A stretch of DNA of 64,000 nt from Tubiluchus corallicola (Eukaryota > Priapulida > Priapulimorpha > Priapulimorphida > Tubiluchidae): assembly GCA_030141605.1 (NCBI GenBank), contig JAQGDQ010000250.1, forward strand, positions 64,001 to 128,000, read 5' to 3'. Shown one piece after another: positions 31,353 through 43,713 of this stretch. Position 1 is the first letter of the stretch. Each line of letters begins with the position of its first letter. The notes under the pieces are model-generated. The model saw only the letters and a program-made list of their open reading frames with translations. It was not told where the DNA came from and ran no database searches. A program made the translations under genes and the position numbers.

Positions 31353-31399
<47 letters not shown>
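31353..31399. repeat. (TA)n tail of the LINE
   Basis: Uninterrupted TA dinucleotides directly after AATAAAGATTAT; the 3' end of the retrotransposon. Confidence 0.9.
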
Positions 31400-31403
<4 letters not shown>

Positions 31404-31555
31404 ATATTACTTTACAGCATTTTTATGCATATATCCTACTCGCGTTAAAAGGAATTTTTGTTTGTTTTCATTTTAAATCTCCCGCTATACTGTATCGATA
31501 TCAATACGACCCAATACGTACCATTACATGACGTCACTACGCAAACGTAAATCTG

Positions 31556-32018
31556 GGGAAGAAAATGTTAAATTATGTCCCAAAAAACTTTCCGTGCAAA
31601 CCTATATTACTTAGCATTTCGCTTACCTGCTGGAAAGACTTATGTAACTAGAAATAATAATTTAAAATGTTCGTGCCAATTGGTAAAATATCGCTGACTC
31701 ACCCTCCAGAGTGCTCCACACACTAACCTAAAACGTATTTTCAGTCTTATTGACAAGATACAGTAATTTAAAGCTCTGCTTAGTTAGTAGCATGTGTACT
31801 GCGAATGCTCTGATAGTTTCACGCAATGTTATCTAAGCTTGTATCAAACGATCTACCATTAAAATGGTTGCGCCTAACGGTCATCGCGAGAGGTTAAATT
31901 TACAAGTTTTATACAGTAACGCAAGCCCTGCATGCAAAAAGGCAGTATGTAAGTGGTACAAAAAATTTTAAGACGAATTTTTCAAGCTTTATGTAAGTTG
32001 GGGGCTTTCTTGTGCTTC
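31556..32018 (+). repeat. Diverged direct repeat R1, copy 1
   Basis: Aligns along its length with 33284-33772. Shared blocks in order: ATGTCCCAAAAAACTTTCC, CGCTTACCTGCTGGAAAGAC, AATTTAAAATGTTCG, CGTATTTTCAGT, AAAATGGTTGCGCCTAA and GGTCATCGCGAGAGGTTAAA. No open frame is conserved between copies. Confidence 0.85.
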
Positions 32019-32157
32019 AAGATTATGAATTACAACTCATAGTTAATGAATTTGTAAACTGAGCCATTAATCATATTGCTGGTTGATGTGTGGTCACAGC
32101 AGTAGTACATGAAATGATGGTGGCGTTTGTCACGTTGTGGTTATTGTTGCATTGCTG

Positions 32158-32181
32158 TTGCTGCTGCTGCTGCTGCTGCTA
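32158..32181. repeat. (CTG)n microsatellite
   Basis: Eight CTG triplets in non-coding DNA between the two R1 copies. Confidence 0.9.
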
Positions 32182-33283
32182 CTTATTTTCTCCTGTTATT
32201 GTTGACGTTACGGCTGTTGCTACATGATTATTGTTACTCTTTTGCTGGTTACAAGAACGTGACTAATCGGTAAGATAGGATTTCCATAACATAGGTAAAG
32301 CGTTCAAACACAATGAAATTCTACAACAGACTGACTTGGGCTGGGAATAGAAAACCCTCGCTTGTGCAAAATATTTAACCAGGAGGAATGATTAATTTCA
32401 GCTTTCTAAATGTGCTATTTATCTTACGCGTCACAAGACTTACTGCAAATCCTATTAAGACGCTATTAAACTACACGAGGACTTCGTAATTTCAGCAAAA
32501 TACACCTGTTCTGCTAGCTTCTTCTTAAGCGCCGTCGCCGGTAATTCTTCTTAAGACGTTGTTAAGCTTGGTTCTTGCAATTTTTGTTAAACTACTTACT
32601 TATAGCATATAACTTTAGCAAAATTCGTGTTGATAGTTTTTGTTGCAGCTCTAAGCTCCATGGATCAGCATATTGTTACTTTTCTGTCAAGGCTTCACTG
32701 GAATGCCATTGTATTTTTGCAAACTTGAAACCCGGTCTCTTGTCCATTGACTACATATATAATGACAACTGACCAGCTCTGTTCTCTGTGACCATTAACG
32801 TATAATATTTCATGCAAAACAATTCGCACTATATAAAGAAACGACTGTTTGTTGTGTTTAATAGCGTGAATCGCTTTACTTTACTGTGAATAAGTGCTTA
32901 AAAATATCTACCCCTCATGGAAACGTGTCGTTGTAAAAGTTATACACGCGCTCTGTCAAATAAGTGTCTTCACATCGATGACATTGCATTCATTCTCTGC
33001 AATCTGATTTGAAGCTAGAGAGAGACTTAGTAGGTAATGTTTCCAACTGTACATAAATTATAATTATAGACCACTTCAGGCATACTCACAGACACTCTTT
33101 TCTTCTTTCCACCTTTTCTACGTTTTAGTGCTAGGTCATAAAACTCTCGCGTGATCTTTAACTACTAAAACGCGACTTTGGTCTTTTCTATTCTGTTCTG
33201 AATTTTCCCAATGGAGTCCAGATACAAATTGGACAGCTGTGTTCCTTGTTTAATGCGACAGTAGAGGTTCATTTATAAAGGCA

Positions 33284-33772
33284 AGGAAGAAAAGGCAATT
33301 TTAAAGTGTATATGTCCCAAAAAAACTTTCCATACGAACTTATATTAAAATGCTTAGCATTACGCTTACCTGCTTGAAAGACTTACCTAACTAAAAAGAA
33401 AATTCTTAGTAATTTAAAATGTTCGCGCCAACTGATAAAATCTCACTCAGTCGCCTTCCCAGTGTGCGCCACTGATTCACCAAAAACGTATTTTTAATTT
33501 GATTGACGTGATAGTTTATGCTTATATTTATATTTTGCTTAATTAGTGAAGTATGCGCTACTAATGTTCTGATTTTTTTTCAAACTTAGCGCATTGCTAT
33601 CTAAGTTTTGTTTCAAACCGTCAAAATGGCTGCGCCTAATTTCAAGGTCATCGCAGAAGTTTAATTATAAATTTTTATACAAGGTTGCTGCTAATAACGC
33701 AGTACACAACTGGTTCAAAATTTCAATGCGAATTTTTTAGCTTTACATGTAAGTAAACAGTTTTCTTGTGCC
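33284..33772 (+). repeat. Diverged direct repeat R1, copy 2
   Basis: Second copy of R1, same orientation, 1.27 kb after copy 1. Substitutions and small indels are spread throughout, for example CTGCTTGAAAGACTTACC and AAAATGGCTGCGCCTAATTT. Probably two old copies of one interspersed element, or a local duplication. Confidence 0.85.
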
Positions 33773-34037
33773 ATAGAGTCTTGTTTTCATTTTTATTGTA
33801 CTCCGAGCAAGCACTGAAGATCTATACTGTCTCCAGGTTCAGCAGTACAGAGTATGTATGTATGTACTTGTAATTACTTTACAAAATGTAATTTTAGTAT
33901 AATACTATGTTCCACAGTACAGATTTGTTGGAAAATGTAATTGTCATTCTAAAATTCGTTGTGTACTAAACTTAGTAATAATTTATAACTTAACATAATA
34001 TAATATAATTGCAGTATTTAACCACTGTAACTACCGT

Positions 34038-34256
<219 letters not shown>

Positions 34257-37200
34257 GTGTACATTCTGTGGACGATTATACCCCATGTGCGGGGTTTTGT
34301 CTGTGTAGTTTTTTCTTCATTGTAATGTATTGCATTGTTTATGTAACGTTTTGTAACTTGTAATTGTAATTTGTAACTCTCTGTCTATAAATCTGTTTGT
34401 ATAATCTTTTGCTAAGCAGGAGTTGAGGAACTCAAGGTCCTCCAACACGCCTTGCATACCTCTTGAGTTTTTCTGTTGAATACCGCTATCAATGGTATAT
34501 GTTTGGCCCATCCTAGCCTCCAATTGGTCTTTCAAGACGGGTCTAATGTGTCCGGTGAATTTTCTGACCATTCTGCTCGATCTGTTCTTAACACACCAGT
34601 TAAGACTGCAGGTTGTATGAGAAGCACAAGGTTTCCACACTAAATATTGAGGGCATTATAGATTCTCAATTGATTGAGCAATTCTTAATGCAGTAAATTT
34701 TTCTGTACTGTTGCTGATTGTTTAGTACAGCCAGCAAAAGTTATGTACATTGCAGAATCTTCTTATTCAGTTGTTCTATGTTGTTTCTTGGCATTGCATC
34801 TCACGGAAGCGAGTGAGTGACTGAATATGCACAATCTATAACACTTTGGTCAAAGTCACTGTGATATCGGCTAGTTTAAACTTAGACAGTGTTCACACAT
34901 GTATATATAACTTTGGTGGAGTGATGTGATTATCCCATTAAACCGGGGATAGAGTAACAGGCAAAGGGCTAACATGTATCATACGCCTTCCAACAGGGCT
35001 TAATGAATATTTCAAAGGCTTTGTACGTACTTTTAGTTTTGTTTATTTCATAAGTACCATAATCTACTAATAAGTAATCTGTTAAAATAAAGAACACAAA
35101 AAATTACTATATATTAGTATTTTCAATTTCATAAATTGGAGGATAATGTAATTAAAACGCAATCACTACTTAGGAACACAATATGCAGATTAGAAAAAAA
35201 TTAATAAGAGAAAAATGCAAGAAGAACAAACTATTACTAATAAGGCAGCAGTAAATATTGAGTACCAAATGTGTAAAGCAAAAAGTACAATTTGCAGCAA
35301 GTACTCCAAATGGCCTGTTGGCATATTAATCAAAACGTAGACGAACAGCTTGTGGTGTGTTAGCAGAAGAGAAAGATCCAGAAAAGCTGTTTAAGGTGTA
35401 AAACAGAAAAAAACAAAATCATGATATATTATAATTTCAGTTAAGCTAATGTAAGCTGTTTCACTTTTTTGTTTCTTCTCTGCTTAACACATCACAGATT
35501 CTTTGGCCAAATTTTGTTTTGCATACCATTAACACATTACTGTATTTTGATAGAATTGTGTGTTTTGTCTTCTTTTTAGCGTGTTTATCGGTGATTGTGT
35601 CATAAATTGCAAAATTAATCCTTTTCTTTACACCCGAAAAGAGTACACAGTGGTGTATCTCCAGTTTTTCTATTGAAGAGATTTTCATAATAATTCTTCC
35701 AATTTTATAATTAAGAATTGCAATGTGTTTCTATCTTATAAAACTCACAATCTTTCATATCGCAACACACAAGCCACCTGCAATAAAAGTAGCAGTCTTC
35801 ATAATTACTGCTCTTATTCGACGCATTGTTATATTTTTGAGAAAAGGTAGTGCCCGCGGGATGATTACCGTGTCTACAGTTTCCCAGGCCCTGAATATTC
35901 CCAGGCCCTCGTTTCTAAATGCACATACTACGTGGGATGTACGCGCATAGTTGACATCATCCATGTGGTGTGCATCACCTGAGTTGAAATTGTTTGCACC
36001 TTTTGTACTGAACCTGTAATTTTGATTATCAGAACACGTTCAATAGCAAAAACGATGACTTCTTTTTTTATATGTTAATGAGATAAACATTCCAGTAATA
36101 TAGTAAGAGGAGAGTTTAAATTAAGTAATTTTATAACGAAAAATAGTGGTGGCTCACTGATTGCTGGGTCAGCGAAAAAAAATTAAAGTACAACAGTATT
36201 TCGTAACTATTCCACTTTGGGCAAAATGAGAAATCAGAAGCCAGGACCATTGTGATAGTGACATGATGACTGAACGACAAGACTTGTGTCGTGGGTTTCA
36301 ATATTTCATGCTTCTTGGATTTTCGTTGTCTATTAACTTCAAAAGTTTAAAATAGTCAGAATTCATGTGCAGTGCAGTATATGAGCGGTTCATAGGTAAC
36401 ATATAAGCTGTGGTATACCACTTTAGCACCACTACTTTTTCTTATATACATTAGTGATCTACTACTTCTTATTTCAATACACGTCTTTTTGCTGATGCTA
36501 AAGTAGTGGTGAAGGTAATTTAATAGAATGGCAATAAATAGAAATTACTGTGAAACAGCAACTAAATCTAGTAGCTGGATGCTTTCCAAAATAGTGTCAA
36601 TAAAATTCTACAATCTGCCAGAAAGCAAAGTAAAACAATTCTCGTATGCAGATCATTTTCTAGTTACCCTACTGAACATTGTGCTGTGCATTTATATACC
36701 TTATACCCCAGTTGTTAACACTTTAATAACACGATTAGTTCTGTTCCAAGATTACGATGTTCCATGAGTACAATGAATCTGACTCTGCCTTTAGAGAGTC
36801 ATGAATACAAATATCTAATTTAACTACTGTTAGCGAAAATAAGTTCCAGTTGCAAAAACTAGCCAAAACATAGCCTATTGAAAATAACTTAATTATGATA
36901 AATAACTAGAGTAGGCATCCATGCCCAGTATCTGTTTCTGTACCTGTTTCTTCTCTCACTAAGTCTCTCTTTTAAACCCTACAAGTTTCAGTCGCAGTTA
37001 TCTTGTCTCTAATGCAGTATCTGTGGACAGTATTAAACTTTAAAACCGAATACACACAACTCGTGCACACTTACAGACGAGTATAAATGACCATTGCGAA
37101 AAATAACATGTTTCAATTACTGTTATTTACTAGTGAAACCATAGACGAGAAAACAGTTTTTACAATTACAGCTGCGTATAAACCCTCACTTGCAACAAAT

Positions 37201-37264
37201 GGGGGGAGAGAAGTTTAGTGCTTACGTGTTTTTCTATTAAATTATTTTCTGTTTTGTTTGTGCA
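34257..37264. other. No gene recognised
   Basis: About 3 kb of AT-rich DNA. Short open frames exist on both strands, but none has a recognisable domain, splice context or codon bias. 34400-34640 on the minus strand gives a weakly LINE-like peptide that I did not accept. Confidence 0.5.
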
Positions 37265-37290
37265 GTCTCTCTCTCTCTCTCTCTTTCCCT

Positions 37291-37340
<50 letters not shown>

Positions 37341-37613
37341 CTCTCTCTCCCTCCCTCCCTCCGTTTTTCTCTCTCTCCCTCCCTCCTCTCCCTCTTTCTC
37401 TCTCTCCCTCCCTCCTCTCTCGCTGTCTCTTTCTCTCTCCCTCCCTCTCTCTCTCTTTCTCTCTCTCTCTCTACCTCTTACCCTCCCTTACTCTCTCTCT
37501 CTCTCTCTCTATCGATTTATATATCTGTCTGTCTGTCTATCTATATATCTATCTATCTCTCGCTCAATCTCTCACTCACTCACGCACTCATTCACTCGCT
37601 CACTCACTCATAG
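37265..37613. repeat. Compound CT-rich microsatellite
   Basis: Polypyrimidine tract of CTCT, CCCT, CTTT and, at the right end, CTGT, CTAT and CACT tetranucleotides. It is strongly strand-asymmetric for about 350 bp. Confidence 0.97.
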
Positions 37614-38004
37614 GGTATCCGTCAGAAGTTCAAGCTTCTGCTTCAAAAACCTTCTCGTACAAAACTCCAGGGCAAAAAACGAAGAACAAAATACTCGCGA
37701 TAAGCCATTATTAAATCGACTAATAATGTTTATTCACGTGGCCTCCACCGCCTCTTTCTCATCCAGTTAATTAACACGGGAAACGGTAGAATCACATTTC
37801 ACGCTTCTTAGTCAAGGGAACATTTTGTCAGACTGCACAGGTGAATTACTGCCTGTAATTCTGAGATGTGCAATTCAACCTACCATGAACATAAATTCAC
37901 TGTAGCTAAGGCAACAGCAGCCGAGCGAAGCTTCAAAGTACTGATGAAAAACTAATCAACGATTCTTGCCGTCTTTGAATTGGATCGGTTTTGCTTTACT
38001 AACC

Positions 38005-38975
38005 AAAGCTCATCCACTGAATTACACGGTTTTAGCTTGACTCACTTATGAACGTATGAGAAAAGTTCTTCAAATTTTGCGTCTACTAAGGAATCTCATT
38101 AAAGAAAAACAGGGTGATTTTTCATATCCTACCCCATTTTGAAGTATGGTAAAAAAGTATACAACAATGCCGAAGCATTTCTGGTAATAAAATAATAAGT
38201 TAAAAAGTTAATTAGCGGCATCACAACAGAACGTAATTATCAACAGCATGCACATTCCATACCAGCGTGTTGCAAGTGTTCGTGAGAGCTAAAATTAAAA
38301 TATAGAGCTGTCGTACAGCATTCAGTGTGATATACAAAAACTCGGACAATTTTTAAGTTTAAAAATTTAAATTTCAAGTTTACCATTGTGCTCAAGCATG
38401 AACTGTCGAATGTATGTACTACGTCACAACTGAACACCTCTGAAATGAGAGGTGTAGCACCTGTTTTTATGCAACGCGCTTCCGAGATGCAGCCGCTGGT
38501 ACCCATCTAACTAGTGAATGGCGAAATGCATGTAACAGCGAAAAACTAACTGCCTGAACGCGAAATTACGTTTCTGTGGTAACAATTCTTTTTGTAAGTC
38601 ATTCTAAGTAATGGTATCTTCCTTTCAATATTTTATATTGTTAGTTTAAACATAACTTATTATAGGATTGGATCAGACAGTTTGAACGACATGATTTAGG
38701 ATCCTCACTACAACAGACTATATACCCTATTTACGAAAACATTTACAGTAAGAATTGACTATAACTACACAAGCTGACAAGTTTTATAACGGATTACATT
38801 AGATATTAGAAACAAATGACAGTTAGAAAATAATACTGTACGAATATTTAAGACTGACGCATTTCATTTTAGATTGTTTAGAGCTATAGATTAAGATGGT
38901 TCCTTGATACTTAAGATCACTAGTGTCTTGGTTATAGCTATTTGCCAAAAGAAAAGTCGGGTTAGAATTAAATAC
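38005..38975 (+). repeat. Repeat family R2, long form
   Basis: The left block (ACGGTTTTAGCTTGACTCAC, then ATGAACGTATGAGAAAAGTT) and the right block (ATTTGCCAAAAGAAAAGTCG, then GGTTAGAATTAAA) are about 0.8 kb apart here. In the copy at 39955-40135 they lie within 180 bp. Consistent with an element and an internally deleted derivative. Confidence 0.6.
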
Positions 38976-39331
38976 GTATAAAACGTTTAGCTTAGTTTGA
39001 AACTTTAAACTCTCTTTATAGTTGATCTAACAAGGTACTCTGCTACTCTGCACGACATTTTAGTACAAATGGAAATAATGTGATATAATCTAGCACAATG
39101 CATTAGTTGGCTTAATTCCAATATTAAACAGTAATTGAATCATCTCTCTAAATCTGACCAATAAGTTTAGTCGGCTGACATATTGCCATGTTAGAGCATC
39201 CTGTCTCTTATTGACCTAATAGCATAATCAAGCAGCAAATTAAGGATAGAACAAATCGGAAATGTCATCATGAAATTAGAACCATCAGCTTCTAGGTTAG
39301 GCGCTTGCTATGATTAAAAAGGTATCATTCT

Positions 39332-39739
39332 CAGGGGCGTATCCAGCTTTTACAAAGCCCTAGGTTGATAGTGTTCTGTCAGGCCCATCTCTATTGTAAA
39401 TTTGTGGTTATTTATGTAATAAGTATATTAAACAATTACTTGTGATGTGTTAGAGGCGCTATTAACGTGGTCATTATTAGTTACAAGTATTTGCGTAGCG
39501 CTTGTATTCAAGCAGGCTGAGCAACTGCTTATGTGCAATACCTGGCACCTATTCGTTAAGCGGCACTTATATAAAAGCTGCTCGCGGTAACTGCTTGTGG
39601 TGTGTTATAAAATGCGCCCTTTACATGAATGAAAGTATACACATTTTCCGAGAATAAGAATTTTTTCTAAAATGTGGCGCCCTCAAACTTTCTCGTTCTA
39701 GGCTATAGCCTAGTTGGCCTGTTGATTAATATGTCCCAG
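39332..39739 (+). mobile_element. hAT-type non-autonomous element with 8-bp target duplication
   Basis: Begins CAGGGGCGTATCCAGCTTTT and ends TTGATTAATATGTCCCAG. It is flanked by ATCATTCT on the left and ATCATGCT on the right, an 8-bp target duplication with one mismatch, as expected for hAT. The interior contains GTAACTGCTTGTGGTGTGTT, shared with 48506-48860. It has no transposase frame. Confidence 0.82.
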
Positions 39740-39954
39740 ATCATGCTTCCAAAATTAAATGAGGCAACGAAAAATCCGATATAATGACGTCTTCTGCGCG
39801 CCCAACCCGGTGGCAAACTCGAGAATGACAGTGTTTTGAATGACGGTGTGGACGGCATATAAAATTACATTTATTTCTGGTACCACTGAGGTCAGACCGT
39901 TCAAAATCGTGGTACACTGGACTTTATTACATTAGTTACCTAGTATATTATGTC

Positions 39955-40135
39955 ACTATACATCTGTCCAAAATTACATGGTTTTAATTTAACTCTGTTA
40001 TGAACATATCAAAAAATTTTCTTTAAATTTAGCGTTCCTGAAGAACATGCCAAATAACTTGCACTTTCCATTAAGTAGAATCTTAGTTATACGTGTAACT
40101 ATCTGCCAGCTGAAAAGTCGAGTTAGAATTAAAGA
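39955..40135 (+). repeat. Repeat family R2, short form
   Basis: ATGGTTTTAATTTAACTCTG and ATGAACATATC match the left block of the 38 kb copy, and ATCTGCCAGCTGAAAAGTCG with AGTTAGAATTAAA match its right block, with the middle absent. Confidence 0.6.
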
Positions 40136-41177
40136 CCTTTCAAAGATCGAAAATTTTGCATTGCCTTGAAATCACTACAGTAACGAGGGCCTGTCAAACG
40201 TAGCACAACAACTGTTCGTTAGCCAGAGGGGGCAAGGTCATTCATTACGCTACACTTTCACTTTGGCTTTGACTCTGACGGTCAGTATGCTATGCTCTGT
40301 CGAACGTTCCAGCGGAGGCCAAGCAAGTTAAACGGACAATACAAGTGAAATGGTTACTAGAGCGAATTTCTCGTTTTTTGACAATGGCTTGGCGTAAATG
40401 GCTAGGATTGTATCGTTTCGTGTCTCTCTTGTATTGCAGTATGGTGCAATATTTACTGCGGTATGCAGAAGCTGTGACACGTCAATTTTTAACTATTTAT
40501 GGACAAAAAAGAAAGAAACTGTTATAAGCTACAGTATTAGACATATTGTATCAGATATTTATTTTGATGTATGGGCACGATCAAAGTTTGAAACACAGAT
40601 GCACAATGTTTACCATCACGTACTTGAGCGAATAAATTTTGTTAAAACTCATTCTGTTTTAGAATCTCTTTGAAAGCCGAAATTCCTTATCTAAAACACT
40701 AGTAAAGTTCTTTTAGTGACACTCCCTATATACATAAGTTATTTGACACTCTAGTTAGGGTTTACATGACTGCCTCTTGTGTTTTATATATAGGGTTTAA
40801 CTCCTATTTTTTAATTAGCAAATTCAGCTATAAGCTTTGTATAATTAATTTTAGATGGTTTTTGAAAGCTTTCCCGTGTAACTTATGCTATTTTACAACT
40901 TTCAGCGCTAGTACTCAATCGCCAGGCGGCGCTTTCAAGAACCAAATTCACAACTTACTACACAGCAAGTTGCGTAAATTAGCAAGCCAAGCATAGAAGA
41001 ATAAAAAGGAGTCAAAACACAAAATCTTTTTCATTTCGGCGTCTGTCGGGTAGACATTTAACTCAGCTCTAGACACTGGCTTATTCTTTGCTAAGTATAT
41101 TTAAGTATTATTTCATGATGACTATAAATTAAACGGGGCTATGTTTTTTGCAATATCAGTTGTTTTTCAATTAATGA
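40136..41177. other. No gene recognised
   Basis: Overlapping short open frames at 40345-40673 encode no recognisable domain. A moderately GC-rich patch at 40180-40340 may belong to an old repeat or to an unseen 5' exon; there is no support for either. Confidence 0.4.
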
Positions 41178-41343
41178 GAGGACCAGCTCAGTAGTAGCGC
41201 GCTCGCTTACCACCAGGGAGGTCATTGTTTCAATTCCATGCCCTGTGATATTAAAGACTTAAAAAGTGGTACCGCTCGTTCTTCGACCATGGAAATAAGT
41301 ATTAAGTTACTTAAGGTGTTACCTCTGTATAATGTTCTAAGCG
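41178..41343 (+). mobile_element. tRNA-derived SINE, family A (copy 3)
   Basis: A-box-like CAGCTCAGTAG, B-box-like GTTTCAATTCC and the 3' module GGAAATAAGTATTAAGTTAC followed by CTTAAGGTGTT, as in the copies at 19.5 and 27.0 kb. It runs without a break into the ATT microsatellite. Confidence 0.85.
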
Positions 41344-41582
<239 letters not shown>

Positions 41583-42292
41583 AGTGTGTTGCAATACAAA
41601 GTCTGGAGCTGATTCCACCAACATCTCATTTAAGTAGCTTTGCGAAAAGGAAGCCCTACACCTGCTGTTGGTTTGTCCAACTCACTAGTAACCTTAGTGT
41701 GGCCTGAGCCAGTGGCTGTGTGTCAGGTGCAAATACAACAGATGTACCATTACACCTGCTCTGGCAATGATAATTATCTTGTGCAGCTTCGGGCAATTAT
41801 GACCCAATAATTACAACCATTATAATGTTGAGCTCGCAGACGTTTCTCCAGCAATCATTTATATTCCTGTACGAGTGGCCGCTGAGGAATATTTCAGCAA
41901 TAATATGGATAGTTAAACGGCATAATCTGCATTCTGATGCGTGCAGTCAGTGTCTGTTCATAAACCTCGCGAGATAAGGCATATAGCACGTCCAGAGTAA
42001 TAACTCTGATCATAATTGCTTTAGCTCTGTAGGTTTAGCTAATGACTGAGAAGATTAATTGACTGATTTTGTTTGCTGTCGGTTAATTATCGTCATTTCT
42101 ATATTGCAAAGCGTTCCTTCAGTGAGTAAACAAAATTAAATTTAAAACATCACTAGGGAGCAATAGACTTTGACATTAATTTAGTTAATAAAAAGTGATA
42201 CGTCTTACAAAAAGTTAGTGCCGGGCTTGTATATATGTTTTTAGTTTAAACCAAATGGAATATGAAGGCTAGCATAGGATATGAGTGGCAGC

Positions 42293-42309
42293 AATAATAA
42301 TAATAATAA

Positions 42310-42408
<99 letters not shown>

Positions 42409-42418
42409 CAGTAGCAGG

Positions 42419-42450
<32 letters not shown>

Positions 42451-42463
42451 TAGCTGCAGCACT

Positions 42464-42554
<91 letters not shown>
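42293..42554. repeat. (AGT/AGC)n microsatellite
   Basis: TAG/AGT triplets with a central AGC-rich section. Poly-Ser, poly-Val, poly-Thr and poly-Ala frames over it are artefacts. Confidence 0.97.
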
Positions 42555-42689
42555 ACAGTGTGCATTACGATTAAAGATCTTTCTTCGTCATTTGTTAATT
42601 ACTCAACGAACGTTTTTATGTACATTGGTCACACACACAAGTGTCTTCTTTAAGCGCACGAACATTTAAATATTGAGTCAAATGTATTT

Positions 42690-42790
42690 GTGTTGGGTTT
42701 CATAGTTGAGTTGGTAAGCGAGCGCACTATTTCTCAGCGAGGTATGCACCACCATGGGTTCGGAACTGGCTCTTGACAGCATCATTCGTA
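42690..42790 (+). mobile_element. tRNA-like SINE head, unassigned family
   Basis: GGTTTCATAGTTGAGTTGGT matches the A-box pattern, and a degenerate B box GGTTCGGAACT follows about 45 bp later. The downstream body differs from families A and B, and no tail was identified. Confidence 0.45.
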
Positions 42791-43369
42791 AACTTTGGTT
42801 GTTTGCCTCGCATATGAAAAACAGGCGTATATTCATCCAGACATGGCTGAAACACCTCTGCTAGTTCAGTGGCTCATCTTAGAGGAATCTCTTTGATAAT
42901 TCAATTCACCCCACAACCTCTCTTTGAGTGAAGCTTGCTTTTGAATACTGGATTCAGGCGGCAGGTGCCAAAGCGTATAAAAATTAGTTTAGTTTAAATT
43001 TTATTTATTTAAATTGAATTTACAATACAGACTTCGTCTGTTACGAGATTACATGTATCTCCACGATACAAGTGCGGAGTGCAGGGGCTGATAAGAGTTT
43101 AATGAGCATCACAACTAATATAGTACTTTGTTAGATAAAACAGCAACATTTGTCTTACTGCTATTATATAACCTACTAACCAGAAAGCAAAACACAAGCA
43201 GTTTATTATCGGCCAGGTTTTGCCATTGACTAAGCACAAAAAGTCAGAACAGAAGCTCTTCTCCAGCCAAAGCCTTCCTTAGCAGTTTACTTATAATAGC
43301 GGCAAAGTACGGGGGTCACACGTCAAAATCTTGTCTCATTCCTGGACTCTTTCTTACAGACATGCTGAC

Positions 43370-43713
43370 CAGGGCTGGATTATGACCTTTTGGGGTCCCT
43401 AGGCGAATGAAATTTTGCCCCCACTTTCAGATGGAGCCACCCTCACTTGCCTGCACCCGGCTTGAATAATTTTACTCGTGATATATTTCAGCGATATTTG
43501 CATATACATTTACAGAAGTAAACTTATTGCAATTTTTTTAAATAAACTAGAATAAATATCTTTTTTGTCAATGAAGATATTCTTTAAGAAATACCACTAT
43601 TTTACAATTTATACACATTTTAACACAACTGTAGTGAAAAAACAAATTTTTTACCAAAATTAATGAGTCCCTAGGCTGCAGCCCATACTATCCTATAGGC
43701 TAATCAGACCCTA
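43370..43713. mobile_element. hAT-type non-autonomous element with 8-bp target duplication
   Basis: Starts CAGGGCTGGATTATGACC; its right end read inward is TAGGGTCTGATTAGCC. Flanks are ATGCTGAC on the left and ATGTTGAC on the right: 8 bp, one mismatch. 344 bp, non-coding. Different sequence family from the element at 39332. Confidence 0.82.

Larger units (their letters stand above)
28402..31399 (+). mobile_element. 5'-truncated non-LTR retrotransposon (LINE), CR1/Jockey-like
   Basis: The element enters part-way into its endonuclease domain and continues through reverse transcriptase, a stop at 31141-31143, an about 200-bp 3' UTR with AATAAA near 31345 and a tail of TA repeats. The first part of the endonuclease (with the early Asn and Glu active-site motifs) is missing, the usual result of incomplete reverse transcription on insertion. 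No decay is seen in the remaining frame, so the insertion is young. Exact 5' boundary and target duplication were not resolved. Confidence 0.9.

Noticed and set aside
32158-32181. CRISPR-like or coding CTG repeat
   Set aside because: A simple eight-unit triplet run in non-coding DNA with no spacers or reading frame.
34317-34640. 107-codon minus-strand frame with a LINE-like LEDLEF motif
   Set aside because: Only one short motif resembles the LINE LEDLDYADD region, and the catalytic residues are absent.
37218-37770. Ser/Leu-rich open frames of 131 and 170 codons
   Set aside because: Translations of the CT-rich tract; no domain, no splice context.
42241-42653. Poly-Ser, poly-Val, poly-Thr and poly-Leu open frames
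   Set aside because: All are produced by the AGT/AGC triplet array.
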